In this document: positions 1-28,181 of the stretch, one piece after another | Position numbering within the stretch: the first letter of the stretch is position 1 | How the letters are laid out: every line of letters starts with the position of its first letter | NCBI GenBank assembly: GCA_940671915.1 | Contig: CALNVZ010000174.1 | Location: forward strand, 1,776,406-1,840,405 | Length of the DNA: 64,000 nucleotides | From: Paracentrotus lividus | Lineage: Eukaryota > Echinodermata > Echinoidea > Camarodonta > Echinidae | Reading direction: 5' to 3' | The notes under the pieces: model-generated | Databases searched by the model: none | Seen by the model: only the letters and a program-made list of their open reading frames with translations | Told to the model about the DNA's origin: nothing | Position numbers and translations under genes: made by a program

Positions 1-735
1 ACTATTTTTAGACTTCACCAGTAAAATGTACATGGTATTTTGTCAACATGTTGAACATAATCAAAGTGCACAAATATTATAATAGTTAATGGATGTAGTA
101 TATATAACAGATAGTTTAACATAATCATATCATAATCATATTGACATAATTGATTTACAATAATTCATTGAATATAGTAATAATATACAATAATTCGGGC
201 TTAATCAAGGTGGAAACAAATAATACATCTATAAACAGTTTTCACATAATCATATCGTAATCATTTTGACATCATTAATTTACAAATAATTCATGAATAT
301 TTGTAATATATATATAAATAATGTAAATATAACCCATCGTAATCATATTGACATATTTAATTTACAATAATTCATGAATATAGTGATAAATACATGCAAA
401 TCATATTGAAAATATATAATAATATATATACAAGTATAGTTTTAACAAATCATCATATTATTATTGACATAATTGCATTTACAATAATTCATGAGATATA
501 GTATATATACATAATAATTCGGACTTAATCAAAGTGGAAACAAATAATATATCTATATACAGTTTTAACATAATCATCGTAATCATTTTGACATAGTTAA
601 TTTACAATAATTAATGAATATTGTAAATATATATATAAAATAATTGTAATATAACCATCGTAATATTGAACATATTTAATTTACAATAATTCATGAATTA
701 TAGTGATAAATACATGTCAAATATATATAATGTAT
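1..735. repeat. AT-rich tandem repeat, unit about 320 bp
   Basis: The stretch is very AT-rich and repeats the same phrases. The words TTCGGGCTTAATCAAGGTGG (near 196) and TTCGGACTTAATCAAAGTGG (near 517) recur with the same flanks about 320 bases apart. Shorter sub-repeats around ATTTACAATAATTCATGAAT occur several times in each unit. Copies differ by many small changes, so it is an old or noisy array. It abuts the 3' end of the LINE remnant that follows on the minus strand. The left end of the array is cut by the window edge. No coding potential is seen. Confidence 0.7.
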
Positions 736-779
736 ATAAAAAATAATTAGATACAAATTTCATGATGTTTTTTTCATAT

Positions 780-1265
780 ATATGTACATTAAAATTCTCC
801 TCTGATTGTTATTATTTTCTTGAAGTATTTAAGCACAAGGTTAATTATATCTTCATTTTCTAGTTTCATTATTTCTATAAATCTGTTTTCGTCACTAAAT
901 TCTCTGAATTCCCCCCTAAGTTAATTATATCGGTAAACCAGTATTGCCCTTGCTATCCTATATTTTGTACATTCTATCATAATATGGTATTCGTCCCCAA
1001 TTTTCCCAGTATTACATTCATTACAAATTCTTTGGTGTGATGGAACTTTATTCGGTCGTCTGTGTCTGCCGGTTTTCTATTAGGGAGTTAATGAGAGCTT
1101 ATTCTTAGGCGACATATGTTTTTGCGTAATTTATAATTGTTTATATGGGTTAGGTATTTTTCCCTCTCTATATTCCCTTAAATCTTTCTATATGTTCTTA
1201 ATTTATTTTGTTCGTCCCCATAAGCATAATCATGGTCTAAGTCCATTGTAAATTGACGGTTGTTA
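780..1265 (-). mobile_element. Dead LINE fragment (C-terminal tail of reverse-transcriptase ORF)
   Basis: The minus strand, read in pieces, gives a cysteine-rich stretch with CNECNTGKIGDEYH and then IMIECTKY (about 955-1045). Nearer the 3' end it gives ENEDIINLVLKYFKKII (about 800-860). This C-x2-C...GDEYH pattern followed by a short helical tail is the usual end of the ORF2-type protein in several LINE clades. Only the tail is seen. The reading frame is broken in more than one place, so it is a fossil. The clade cannot be fixed by eye. Confidence 0.55.
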
Positions 1266-2340
1266 TAGTTCTTTTATTTTATCTTCTATTTCATCTCCTA
1301 TAACTGTAGTACTATCAGTAATATCTTCTATTTTGTAAGCATTCGTGATTTACATCTAGAATAAGAGTTACATGCCTAAGTAAATGTCGTACATTCCCTA
1401 ACCAACATATACACTGTTTACTTAACATTGATTTATTTTCTTGGAAAGAGTGATATAGTAATGAGTTGTATGTGATGGCTGTGAGTAGGCAAACAAAAGT
1501 GCCAAAAATGCGGAACATTTCGATACTTGTTTTGTCTGCTAAAAGCTAGATCGCATGTTATCGGCCTTTCCTAATACACGTACGGGTATGGGATTCTTCT
1601 TCGATACGGGGCAAATTGTTGATTTTGGTCTATATTGCGTTCCTGACTTTATCTAATCATAATTCTTTATCGGAATAAGATATAACTCCCTGCTTTTTAC
1701 AGCATCATTCACATGCACGTAGGTAGTTTTTAGAAAAGTTACAAATATCAATGTTTTATACAACTATTTATTAAAAATTATTGAAAAAAAGGGAAAAAAA
1801 ATATTTTCGTAAAAAAGTGAGAAAAAAACATTTCTTCATTAAAACTCTCACTGTTTTCGATTTCAGTATGATTTCAAAATAGCACAAGCGTTAAGACAAT
1901 TTAATACTCTTTATTTTGACATCAAATTAAGTGTGTTTAGAAAATGACTTTTGCTATTTTTATTAAAAATAATTTTTTTTGTAAAATGGGCACTCATTTT
2001 GGACGCCCCCGGCTGTAGGGACCTTATGCAGCAGAGATGCACTGCCAGACGTTGGGTTTAGTAAATGTGGGATTCCTCCCCATATATTCCAATACTTTAC
2101 TACTGGTACCTCGTTCAGCTAACCAGAACCGAGCTGGCTGCCTGACTAGTAGTAGGAACGAGCTTAGTGTGACGGGGGTATTATAGTTTATCATTGGTTT
2201 TCGCGTCTGTTGTCCTTTTGAATATAACGTTAGGCCAAACTAACTCGTCAATCGTGTCGGAAAATGTCATTTTGATGATATACATGCAATTAATCGAATC
2301 GTTGTGGATAATTCAATAATGCACCTCTTTTTAAAGCAAA
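1266..2340. other. Intergenic, no gene seen
   Basis: Mostly AT-rich sequence with stop codons in all frames beyond about 70 codons. The part before 1700 may be more of the degraded LINE. From about 1990 the base composition becomes less AT-rich, but no motif, splice pattern or known repeat could be assigned. Confidence 0.5.
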
Positions 2341-2745
2341 TTTTGAACCCGGGGGGGGGGGGGTCACTCACCACATAATGTGCTACGCATGCGTGTCCCC
2401 AAAAATCGTCGAAAAGGGTCTGTTTTCAGCCTATTGGCGGCGTCGACGCTTTCCTTAAAATAGGGGTGTTTTTTTAATTTCAATTGCCATTTTCATAAAA
2501 AAATAGGGGTGTTTTCAGCGGAAATCGTTGTTTTGGGGTCAAAATTTCACGGTGTTTACGCCATTAGGGTATGTTTTCCAGTCTGATGTCGAAAAAGGGT
2601 GCAAATTTGACTTCATGCACTGAGACGTTTAGGGTCCATTTTCAGGGTGCGGGGACACGCATGGGTAGCACTTTTTTGTTTGAGTGCACCCCGGATTTTG
2701 AACAACCTTTAGCCTTCAAGTTACCCCCCCCCCCCCCCCCCATGG
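2341..2745. repeat. Dispersed repeat bounded by G run and C run
   Basis: The segment opens with a run of about 13 G and ends with a run of about 18 C, so its ends form a simple inverted repeat. Inside, the phrase AATAGGGGTGTTTT occurs twice, and ACGCATGCGTGTCCCC near the left end answers GGGGACACGCATGG near the right end as a second inverted pair. This architecture fits a small non-autonomous DNA element. A 68-codon open frame inside it has no recognisable content and is rejected as a gene. The gene that follows begins about 100 bases to the right. Confidence 0.5.
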
Positions 2746-2848
2746 ACTGCATGACCCATGTCCGGCTCGCCCAGTGAGGATGCCATGCGCAAGCATTTCC
2801 AGTGATTTCTTCTTCTTTCATTCTTCTTCTTCTTTTTTAAATTTTCAG

Positions 2849-3668
2849 AAAGATGGCGCTAAAACAGATGCTGGATGAATCCTTGGTGAAAGCTGCTTTA
2901 CACACTGTGTTGGAAACCTTTCCAGAGAACTACAAAAGAGCTGTTGATGAGGGCAAGCTTGGTGAACTGCGGAAGAAGGCAGAAGACACAATAAAGGAGA
3001 TGAACAAGATTTTCCAAGATATCAGAGAGAAAGGACTTAAACCCATGGATGTCTTTGCACAGTTGTCAGGTAATAGGGTTGAAGGGATGACCAAAGCTCT
3101 TGGAAAGAAAACATTCGAGATGACAATTACAGGTCAAGAAGTTAAAGTAACCAGAAATGGAAAAATGTTTCGACCTAACATTAATCTGAGCGAAAATGCT
3201 CAGTATGCGAATTCGCTGCAGATAGCCAGTATTGTTGTCGAATGCATCATCCTAATTCTTGAGCTCATGGGAGTCGACATTCCCGATGATCAAGCACATA
3301 TCAACAAGGCTATAGATATTGCTCTGAAAGCCATTAACAAGAGTAAGACGCTGATATCCGACGTAGAAAAAATACAGAAGGATTACAACAAAGGCGACTA
3401 CACTGGAATGGCGAAAGATATTTTCGCTCTTGTCATTGACACTGTACATGAAGGTATCTTCTGGGATATCACAAAGGCCTTACTGTCTGACATGTCGTGG
3501 TGGCAATGGACGCTCACCGCCGCTCAGATTGCAGCCGCCATCGCTTTGCTTGTTGCTACTGATGGCCTTGCAGAGATCGCCGAGTTGGTGGCAGAGTTAC
3601 TTAAAGCTGCATTCTTCCTGACAAAGCTAGCTAACTTAGCCAGCCTGAAGGAATTGTCAACAAAGTAG
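2849..3668 (+). CDS. Uncharacterised 271-residue alpha-helical protein with hydrophobic segments
   Basis: An open frame of 271 codons runs from ATG at 2853 to TAG at 3666-3668. It is preceded by a strong splice acceptor: a long TTC-rich pyrimidine tract, then TTTTCAG at 2842-2848, so the exon starts at 2849. A 5' non-coding exon should lie upstream but was not identified. The product is lysine- and glutamate-rich and probably helical over residues 1-70. A short beta-like section follows (about 86-112, with TFEMTITGQEVKVT), then a hydrophobic stretch at 120-143 and charged helices at 145-200. The C-terminal region is strongly hydrophobic (215-262), starting at MSWWQW. There is no signal peptide. 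The composition suggests a membrane-associating or bundle-forming protein, but I do not recognise a named family and assign no function. Codon use and the long intact frame support a real gene. An AATAAA at 4122-4127 could serve its 3' end. Confidence 0.75.
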
Positions 3669-6600
3669 GCCGAAACAGTAAACAGTAAAGCGGTGGATTG
3701 GTACTTTTAGTGATAATGATGTCATATTCATATTCTATATTTAGGAAATAGTGTATGTTCAATACGATTCCGAAGAAGAAAAGTGCCTATTATTAGAATT
3801 GTAAATGAAGCATGTAACAAAATTTCTTGTATTTTATCATTTTGTATTCTAGTTTAGTTGATTTAGTAGTTTATGCTCTCTTGAATTTTATTAAACAAGT
3901 TTCAACATTCAACCGAAAAAAAAGTTCTCCATATTACTATAATTTTACAGATAATATTGTTCCTAACGACAGTCCAAATATTCTTTGTTTAAAGCGAGAG
4001 CGAACTGAGCAACACTCTCATTGATTATGTGTTATAAGTAGATAGTCTTAAAGTATACCTTTTAAGATAACTTTTAACAAATAATGTATAAATTAACCTA
4101 CAATTTAATTTGCATAGGGAAAATAAAATGTTTTGAGGGGAAAAGTATGTGTTTTGCTACTTGGCAACATAATTATCAAGGTGTGAATTCATTGAGAAGT
4201 GAAAAAGTATGTTTTCATTCAAATAAGCCTGAATTATAAGACATTGTGAGGATGTTGCATTACGGGTTGGGAATCAGGGCAGAATCGAGTAGTTGAGGAC
4301 TTGAGGTGGTGCTTTATGAGGCTGTTAGTTCGTACTGGCTTTAATACATTTTTACATAATTAATCTGTATAGTAATCTACCAACAAAAATCATTCACTTC
4401 TTTGACATTTACTGGTATTGTTGATTATAAGCATAATTAAAAGTGCTAATTTAGTTATAGCAAACTTATATACCGGTATTCTAATTTATGTTTACTCTTA
4501 AAATAGACACGAAAGAGATATGAATATAAAAGTGAGTTGCCAAAACATTTAAGACGAATATTACAACAACAAAAAATGTATTATATAATAAGACAAAAAC
4601 AAAAATACATGTGGTTGTTATGTTGTTTTTTTTTTTTTCATTGATATATTATGTTATATTAATTTGTATAGTGTATTAGAGAGATAGATGTAAGCCTATT
4701 AAAGGAGCCTTGGGTATGATTATGCTAAGAACTACAGTATATTATGGTGTATTTACATGATAATTAAAGTAATCATGATAATCTGATATGGTATATTCAT
4801 CTTATAAATGTGTACTATTAATGTAATGGTGAAATCGTTTCAGCATTTCTTTTAAAAATTATCCGTTCTTCAGTCTAGATTACGCAGTTATATTAACATA
4901 TATTAAATTTGACAGTATGTTTCACTAAAATAGAATATTCTACTTTGAAATGAATCGATGACCATAATACAGCAATGTATTCAAACTCCTGTATGTTTCA
5001 ATATACAACATTTATAATGGTTAGTTCCAGGAGTATCTGTTTGGAACTTAAATATTTTCTTAATGAGATGTGAAATGAGAGAAAACATTTGAAATTATTG
5101 TTCACAAAGTGCAAGGTTTTAATTTCGTACTTAATCATAATTTTGTTAACTAACAAATAACACAAATAATGAATTATCTTTGGTATACATCAAGTTGGAA
5201 GTATTTGTACTTAACCTTGAAAATGGTTGTGGGAAAGAAAATTAAATGAAATTTCATTTAGATCAAGAAGTCACATTTTGAATTCATTTAGACTCCCAAA
5301 ACTCTTTATCATATCATATCATAGATGCGAGATAGAGGATGTGAGAGGTAAGAAGAGATGATGGTAAAAGAAACATAAAAGGAGAAAGAGATTCATCAGG
5401 ATGAAAAAATAAGATATTAAAATTTGTACTTTCACTCCATCTGGAAATTCACCTCTTCAGAGGTAACATTTTATAAGCTGAAATTGCTAGCTTCTTGGTC
5501 ATATTAGAGACTAAAACTTTTAAAAATTATTTCATAAAGAGATAATACTGTATCATTTTAAGAGAAATATTGCAGAGCTGCCAACCAACACAAAAACATT
5601 TCAGAAACTGAAAATTAGTATTTTGATGAGGAAATAGTCTTTTCAAAGAAATAACAGGGGACAACAACATTTAAACTTGGAACTCTGGAAATTAAATTTT
5701 GTAAGAAACCATCAGTATTCTCAGTTTTCAGTTTTGAATACCGAAAATCTGTGCATTCTACATTTGTTTTCAATTTTCAGGTATAAAGTCCATTTTTTGT
5801 CTTTTATGATAGATATCTGAGCAGCAGAGGCCTGTTTCTCAAAACCGTTATAAGTTCTTGGACAAGTCATAGGGTCACGTGTTGTAGAATTAACAAGCGT
5901 TTAAATATGTTTGTCCATGAACTTGAGACTGATGACTGTTTTGGGATACGGGCCCGTAGAAACCAATTTAATTGACCTACTTGGGACAGCTTTCAAGAAT
6001 TATATGTTGGTACATTGCATATGCAAACCTTACCCAAGTCAAATATGTTGAGACCCAACAAAAATATTATGAATGGTTCAAACAATTGACAATAAAGATA
6101 TGGCGACTTGAAAAAACATTTAACTTGCCGATTACTTGGCTTCTGACAGTTCGACAAGGTTGAACCTATAAGTATGTACTGTACATAATTATTTTTAAAA
6201 AAATTTTTTTTTTCAAAAACAGAAAAGGAGAAACGGTAATGAAAATGTAGCTAGTCTAACCATGGAGGAAAGAGAGGCGACATGGACGAGGAATAGAATT
6301 GGATAAAAGAGAAGAGACACATGAAACAAATAGTGAAATGAGGAGGGACATATGAAGATATGTGAACAAAGAACGAAAGATGGGGAAACAATAGAACGAG
6401 AGGGATTAAAAGAGGAAAAGTTCACATTCTTCATATCAACACAGTTGCAAGTAATAACAAACACACTTGAAAAATTGCTGGTTACACAATACTTTTATTC
6501 AAATTATCATAGGTTCCATTGCATGGCTTATTTACCAAGTTTGAAATACTTGTATAGGTCAGGGGCAAAATTGTTATATTATGGATGTACATTTACTGTG

Positions 6601-7448
6601 CAAGAAGACAATGCATATAACTTCCAGGCTGATTGTCTTTTCAATAAAGAATATTTACTTGGTGTAGTTTATAAACAAGTATTTAAAATATTATTTTTCT
6701 TTCAATTATCAGATCTGAATGAAAGCAAATATTCATTTGAATCGCTCTATCCAACGAATTTAGGGTCCTGCTTGACAAGTGAGCATTCAGCTCCCATTTC
6801 CAAATATCAAATTGCTAAATTAATAAATCTATTGCTCCTTTTCCTGAAAAAAATAAAGAAATGTTTCTCCCTCAAATAACTGATACTAAGATCTGAAATC
6901 GCAGTTATATGAAAGAAAGGTTTACAAAGGAGGAATGTTCATTAGTACCCTGTGTATTGTATAGAGGATGCAATCCATTACCAGTACTTGTATGTATCAC
7001 TGACCGGGGTCAACAACACAATGAAAATAACAAAAATAATGGATTTACTATAATGGTTTCTATTAAATAAATTATGAACCAGCATTTTTATTGTTTTGCT
7101 TTTTTTTTTTAAACCATGTTTTTGTGTTTTTATGAATCAAGGCCAGGGTATTATCATACTGCACTACAGCTGCTCTTGGAAAAATAGAGTAACAATTCTC
7201 ATGTAACTAAATAACCCTATTTGTTTTAATCACTGGTTAATCAGATTTTTTCATGTCCAAAAAATTTAAATCGCCCATCCCCCCCCAAAAAAAAAAAAAA
7301 ATCTAGTAAACGATGCCCATAGACTTCCCATGCCTTAAAATTTGCAATCATTATTACACATGAATTTCTATTTGTAAATCAAATCGCTGTAATTTACTCG
7401 ACCAGCTTTTAAAAGTATAAGATATTTCAATATCTCCCCCTCAAAGTC
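3669..7448. other. 3' region of the 271-residue gene and intergenic DNA
   Basis: AT-rich sequence with no coding exon that can be supported. Candidate polyadenylation signal AATAAA lies at 4122-4127. Around 6350-6880 there is an open frame of 175 codons, but its composition is low-complexity and leucine/phenylalanine-rich without a domain, so it is not called. Short A and T runs are present near 4621 and 7290. Confidence 0.4.
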
Positions 7449-7636
7449 CAGTCCACTCCTAATATACAAGGACCAAGCTTCAAACCATGTTGTAACAAAA
7501 CCTTGCGTTACATCACATTAGGCTCAGAGACACATTTCATTGCCTTCCTGGTACTTGGCTCAATGGCAAAATATTTGCACAATTGAAATTTACAAGATCT
7601 TGTTTTATTCAACCTCGTTATAACCGGAGTAGACTG
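7449..7636. mobile_element. MITE, CAGTCCACTCC family (copy 1)
   Basis: The segment begins CAGTCCACTCCTAATATACA and ends with ATAACCGGAGTAGACTG followed by TA. The two ends are imperfect inverted repeats of each other, and the right end is followed by TA as expected for Tc1/mariner-type insertions. Related ends recur at 55860-56001 and 57757-58368. It has no coding capacity. Confidence 0.55.
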
Positions 7637-10600
7637 TACTTAATTTTGTAGTTCTATATACCATAGTGCAACATAAGAAAACTCTGGCCATGATTATTAA
7701 ACTTGAACACGAGTGTTGACAGTTGAACATTGAATTAAAAAAAAATCATAAATGGTTAATGTCTGAAAATGATCACTTCAAAGAGATGGCTTGATTTTAG
7801 ACAATCTTGAGACAAATTTTCATGTTATTATTATCCCAAGTTCAAGAAAGGAAAATCTACTTTTCTTTCTTCAAACATCCCGAAAGTGCTACAGAGAAGT
7901 TGACATATCAGTAAAAATGTTTTAAAAATATTTGTAATATTTGAAGTGATCATTGACTGAACCTCACCGAAAAGGAACAAAAAGCATCCTTGTACATTAG
8001 ACATACACCATATTGTTCATCGCATTCTCTGAGGGTAACACTTGATTTAGTCTATGGATGCTTTTCCTTCCTATGCAGTGGACCATTGATCTTCCCATGA
8101 GGGAAATATTGTTAACTCTTCATCAATCATTCTTAAAGCATTCATCACGTAACAATAGCCATCATATGGATGCCATAAGAATAAAAGCTTGGAATTCTTT
8201 GTATGTCTCTCAGTTTCCATCTAAAAGGCAAGTAATGTTGCCTGCAAAAACATAACCACCGTAATCTCGAGGGGTCCATAATCACCTGCTCTATGATTGC
8301 AAGTGTAGGACAACACAGATTACCATTATCATCAACCCTAACAGTGATGTGCATGGTCAATTTTCATCCAATTATGTTGTTATATAATTATGATTATTAG
8401 TAGCAGAGAGAAAGATGATCAATAAGATCTCACAAATATTTTGAACAGTGCATGCACCGGTTTTAGCATTAAGTGGGTATCTGGATGAGGTATTCCAACT
8501 TCTTCACCTTTTATATGGAAACTGATGAGAGAACAAAAGAAAATAACCTTCATGAACAATACAGTGTTGCACCATTAAGTCAGAGAGAGTGTAAACACAA
8601 ACATTTAGTTTCACAATCTGTATTGTTCATGAAGCCAACAGATTTTGCAAAGTTGCCTCAATGTCACATGTTTTAAAAACAGTGTGTATATAAACACACC
8701 GCAAACCTCTGTGTACTTTGCTAGATCTTACAATGTAAAAGGCAACTTTGCATAATCGAAAATGTATTCAGAGCCAGGCTTTGCCCCACGAAGCACAGGC
8801 TTTGACATTAAATTGACCAACAAGATATCATATGGTCTGTAGCTCACATAAAATGCTACTTCACCTCTGAATGTATAACTCTGTTGACACACACTTACTT
8901 TTCAATCCATGGGAGATTTACAACCACATGTCAAGTGTATGGAATACATTCAGGATAACACATTATATGAATCAATAGCAATCATTGACTTAGTCAATCC
9001 AACTGCTCATTCACTATTTCAGAGACTGGTGAACATCATTTCTAGCCATGCTCCTATAAAGGAAGCACAGTAGGTACATGGGGCAGACAATACAAACATG
9101 AAATTACAGTTTCCACCAGTCTTGCATGTAAAGATCTTCAATACATGGTGCTGCGGATTTTACCAGCAGCTCAGAAAAAATATTACATTTTGATGGTCTT
9201 TGCAAAAGAATTGTTTTAAACTGGTTTTATCTCTGGCTACTACAGGACCACTACAGAAACAGAAGCTGTCTCTGTCTATCATTCGCTTTAATATGTTCAC
9301 AATCACAATTTAGTTTTTCTCTTCAGCTCTATCCAACAAGGGTTTGTTAAAAAACCCAAACAATTCTATGCAACGTCCATCAAAATGTAAATAAAAAAAA
9401 ACGTTGCAAAGTCAGTAAAATGTTCATCTTTTACGACAGATTAAACACTTCACTGAAGTCAACATGATACTACTTATGTAAGTTGTGGAAGAATAAAGTC
9501 CTTTACAATTTGCCAGTTAAAACCTATCCATATTTTCGCTTGAATACCAGAAGGACTTTGTTTTTCAACATATACATTTCGTAGTCAGTTATACACATAA
9601 TAAATTATATAGCCCAATAATGCAGATTATCTACTGTTTGCCTTAGTGTGTTCCTGTGTGCAGACTCATTATTGACCCCAAGATTTTATCACCTCGACAA
9701 AACTTCCAGAAAACATTTCATGTAAAGTCGGGACAATCTGGTTCAGCACAAGAACTGTTACAGAACCCCTGATACATTGAGTGTGGTGCGAAAATTCAAA
9801 CCATTTCCAGGAGTCAGTGCTTCAAATGGAAATGTTTTAACTCCATGCAAAGGCAAACAGAGATAAGAGCAAAACAGTAGGCTTTTGATAGGTTAATACA
9901 TATACTTGGTGAATATCAAGACTTCACACAAATTTCTCAAATGTGTTAAAAAACAAACGGTAAAGAAAAATTTGCAAGTCCTAACATTCAAAACGCTTTA
10001 GTTCAAATTCGTGAGACATCAGACACACTATGTAAATGATGCGTTCAGAAGAAAGCGATCTTTCTGTGAAGGACGGATCTGGTGTCTCATGAATTTCTAT
10101 AACTTGCCCCCTTCAACACACACCTATCTAGTATGTTGAAGGGATGCATATGGAAAGGGTAACCCCTCAAGATTTCCATTGTAGAAGTACAAGAGAGGAG
10201 GATGGTACAAAATGGTGGGAAGATGTACAAAAAAGAGTAATTCAGGCTATTCATGTATTCAGGAACAATAAACGCACATCATTATGATGAATTTTCTGAA
10301 TTAGTATTTATCTATTTACATGTTTTGTATTCCCATTGAACCGAATACATGGCTCTACATGAGGAAAGGCACTCTGGTATGCTGTGGAGGAGTGTACTAC
10401 GATTTGATCTTCTTCATCTTTTACAAATCTCATCTTTAGCCTATGAGTATCATTTCAGCTTTACATGGCATTCAAGCAAAGGATATCTACGCTGTCGGGA
10501 TATTCTTGTAAAGTACACTCAATACGCAGCTCCAACCTAATTTTCAACCATGTCTTCCGGGATAGCCGAAACTGATCTGTAGCATAGCTTTACATCCATC

Positions 10601-13599
10601 TTTTGGGTAGGTCATAGAATTTCTCTCAAACATCTTCACAACTCCTCGCAGATGTCCGTTCAACTGAAGTACAAATTTCCATTTCTGATAACTGCACTTC
10701 TTGCTTATTTCCAATATTTTCTTTCATTCCATAGTGTCAATATCACCCTTTTTTTATTTTCAACTTAAAGACACCATCCTCAGCGTTTCCTTCTCAGTTT
10801 AAATTCAACCGATTTCCAGCAATAAACTTCTTGTTGCAGTAAACAGCAAGCTTGAAAGTGTCCAGTTATTTTCATTCTGTACAGTTCCTTTTGTCATCCT
10901 TTTTTTTCTCCATGGAGCATTTATTCCCGTCTTCAAAGACGTTGATAATGTCTGCTAAAATCTGCTCCTCCTTAAATATTTTCCATTTATTTGCTAATTG
11001 CACGTTCCAATCATGAATGCATGCTGCCATTTCTTTTCAAGTAATGCAGGACAAGATATTGCACACCCTGTTTCATGGAGGGCTAAGTTAAATGAGTGCA
11101 AGAAAGGCATAATATATGACAGATAATAAGTTGCCACCAACAGCCATTATAACATATCTTTTACTCCGTCTACAGCATACCAAAGTGACAATCAATAGCC
11201 TGAATTACTCATTAGATTTGATCATTAATACATCCAGTGGGTGACACTGTCCACTGCATTAGGTTCACAAGAAAAAGACAGAAGTATGAATCGTTATCTA
11301 AAGGGTGTACAAAAACAAGGGCAGATTTGTCCATTACAGGGACATCATCTTGTACAAGAACACAACCAGGTGCTTAGGCATATCTCCATCTTTCAAGATA
11401 TGCACAAAAGGAATGGATGGACTTATCGTAACATACATCAAAAACACACGCACACACACCAAATATTTTAGCTTCAGAGTGAAAACATAAATCAGAACTT
11501 TCCAAAAATCGTTAACATTATACGTCTCATTTGCTGGTGTTCATTATCAGCAATGGATTCTGTAGCTTAATTCCTGACAATTTTCCCTTTTTCTGAGCGT
11601 GTATCGTATTTTATAAGGGAGTACTAGATATCCACTATAACTTTGTTTTGAACCTAACCGTGTTTCCTCCGATTGTCAAGCGCCCACTCTGAAGCTAAAC
11701 GAAGCAAGAAATCACGTCACACGCTTCAAAAACCCTCTCATTCACATTCATACTCACTCTTACTCTCTCTCCCTTTCAAGCATACACACATTACACTTAA
11801 AAGCACTGTACACATACCTCTAGTACAATGCAGTCATAATTGCAAGGCTGCTGAACACAAACCAAAGATTAAATCAAGGGACCCCAAGTTGGTTTAGAGC
11901 TAGAGACAAACAAGTAACCTATTTTTCTAAGCTTAGTCATATCAAAATTTGTTAACCGATTAAACCCAGGTAAGAAATTTGTATAATTCGGTTCTGAGAT
12001 TATCGTTTGCAATTTTGATATGTTGGCCAAACAAAGAACTAACTTTTTAAAGGGTTCTCTGACAATCTTCTGTTCAATATTTTTTTTACCCCATCCCTAA
12101 AAGGTAATGACATATCTTTTTCATTTCATTATAAATTTGATCGTACAGGGTGTACCATTCTAATGACTTGCCCCAGGGTCCCGTTCATTCCTCAAGGTTC
12201 ATCAGTAAACAAAGAATTTTTTCAGGGTTTGTGAATCATCCCTTTGTGATCTAAACCAAGTAGTATCAGGAGAATTATTGATGGATATCAGCCATAACAG
12301 AAGTGAAATGACATTGATAGAGCAACCAAAATTAAGCTCATAAAAAGCCAATCTGGAGTTGATATACAACTTGTAAAGCTACCGCCTGTTCTCTTCATAT
12401 CAATGTCATTTCACATCCATAAAAAAGTATTTTCAGAGAAATTCCTAGAGGGACACAAATGATTAAACAAAAACAAAAGGATCAAAGAAAAAAAAAATCT
12501 ACCTTACTAAAAATGTTGCACTAAAATGCACGATAACATCTGACTTTGATGTGCATAAGTGAAACCTTTTTCTTTTGTATGAGCTTAGAAGGCACTCTCA
12601 TCGAGACCACTCTTGTGGTCCAGCTTTTTTTTTCACGTAAATTCATTTTTTTTAGAAAAGATATTTCATGGTAAAATAACACCTTTTTTCACAATGTTAC
12701 ATTGTCATAGTCAACTGTTATAAACTTGACTTTTTCACATTTCCTTCTACAAATTATATACGAGTGATTAAAGCAAATTAAAAGAAAATATAAAATTGCA
12801 CAAGGTTCATATCAATTTCATTAGCTTATCTGAATTGGTAATGGAAGGAAAAAGAAAAGAAAATAAACAAAAAAACAAGTAACTTTGTGCCTAGATGCGC
12901 TCTCTCTCAAAGATATTTTTTGCTTGTTTTACTTGAGTTTTTCTTGAAATAAAAAACAATTTGTACTTTCTCAACTCTTCTCAAGAAATGCCTGTCAGCT
13001 TAGCACCATAGTGTGTATTGTAATATGAATCTGAATTCCTCATACAAGACTGTTTTGTTGATTGAAGAGGACATTAGCAAAGTGCTAGCTGAATATTAAA
13101 AGTCCCACTAAGCTCATTATTTTTAAAAAAAAATATCAATAACATCTAAAAGAAAAAAAAAGAAACCATGCTTTCTTGTAAAATTAAATCAGACTTTCCT
13201 CTCATCTGGTTTTCAATATTTTCTGTCATGTAAATCATAACAAAAAGACCATCACTGAGACTTTTCAGAGTTTTCCACAATACCAACATGAGATCCCTTT
13301 GTAAGGGTCTCTCTTTCCGTCTACACTGAATCACTATAGTTGAATCAAGGCATTGTTTCACTTTCATCTCTCGTACACCAGCTTGCACTACTTACTGTTT
13401 TACGCATCACCTTCAATTCCAATGTTTGTAAGATCAATGGTGCATAGCCAATAACACCATTTTTCGATCCTAAAATATCCTGGCCTGACTTTGTTGTAGA
13501 GAGAAAGAATATTTTCAGTGCAATTTTCATTGAATATGACTGAAGTGATGTGTTTTTGTTTATGTTTACACTAATATCCTACAAGACTTCTCTTGTAAC
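7637..13599. other. Downstream of DDX6; no coding exon seen
   Basis: This 6 kb lies 3' of the DDX6 stop codon, which is read on the minus strand, and may include a long 3' untranslated region. Its 3' end could not be fixed. Minus-strand AATAAA (seen as TTTATT) occurs in several places, for example near 7605 and 10748. Open frames here are short and without domain content. A 17-base perfect inverted repeat lies at 8548-8564 and 8618-8634. The base composition is fairly even and repeat-poor compared with the rest of the window. Confidence 0.4.

Positions 13600-28181
<14,582 letters not shown>

Noticed and set aside
6352-6879. 175-codon open frame on the plus strand
   Set aside because: No domain, no splice context, low-complexity AT-driven composition; long by chance in AT-rich DNA.
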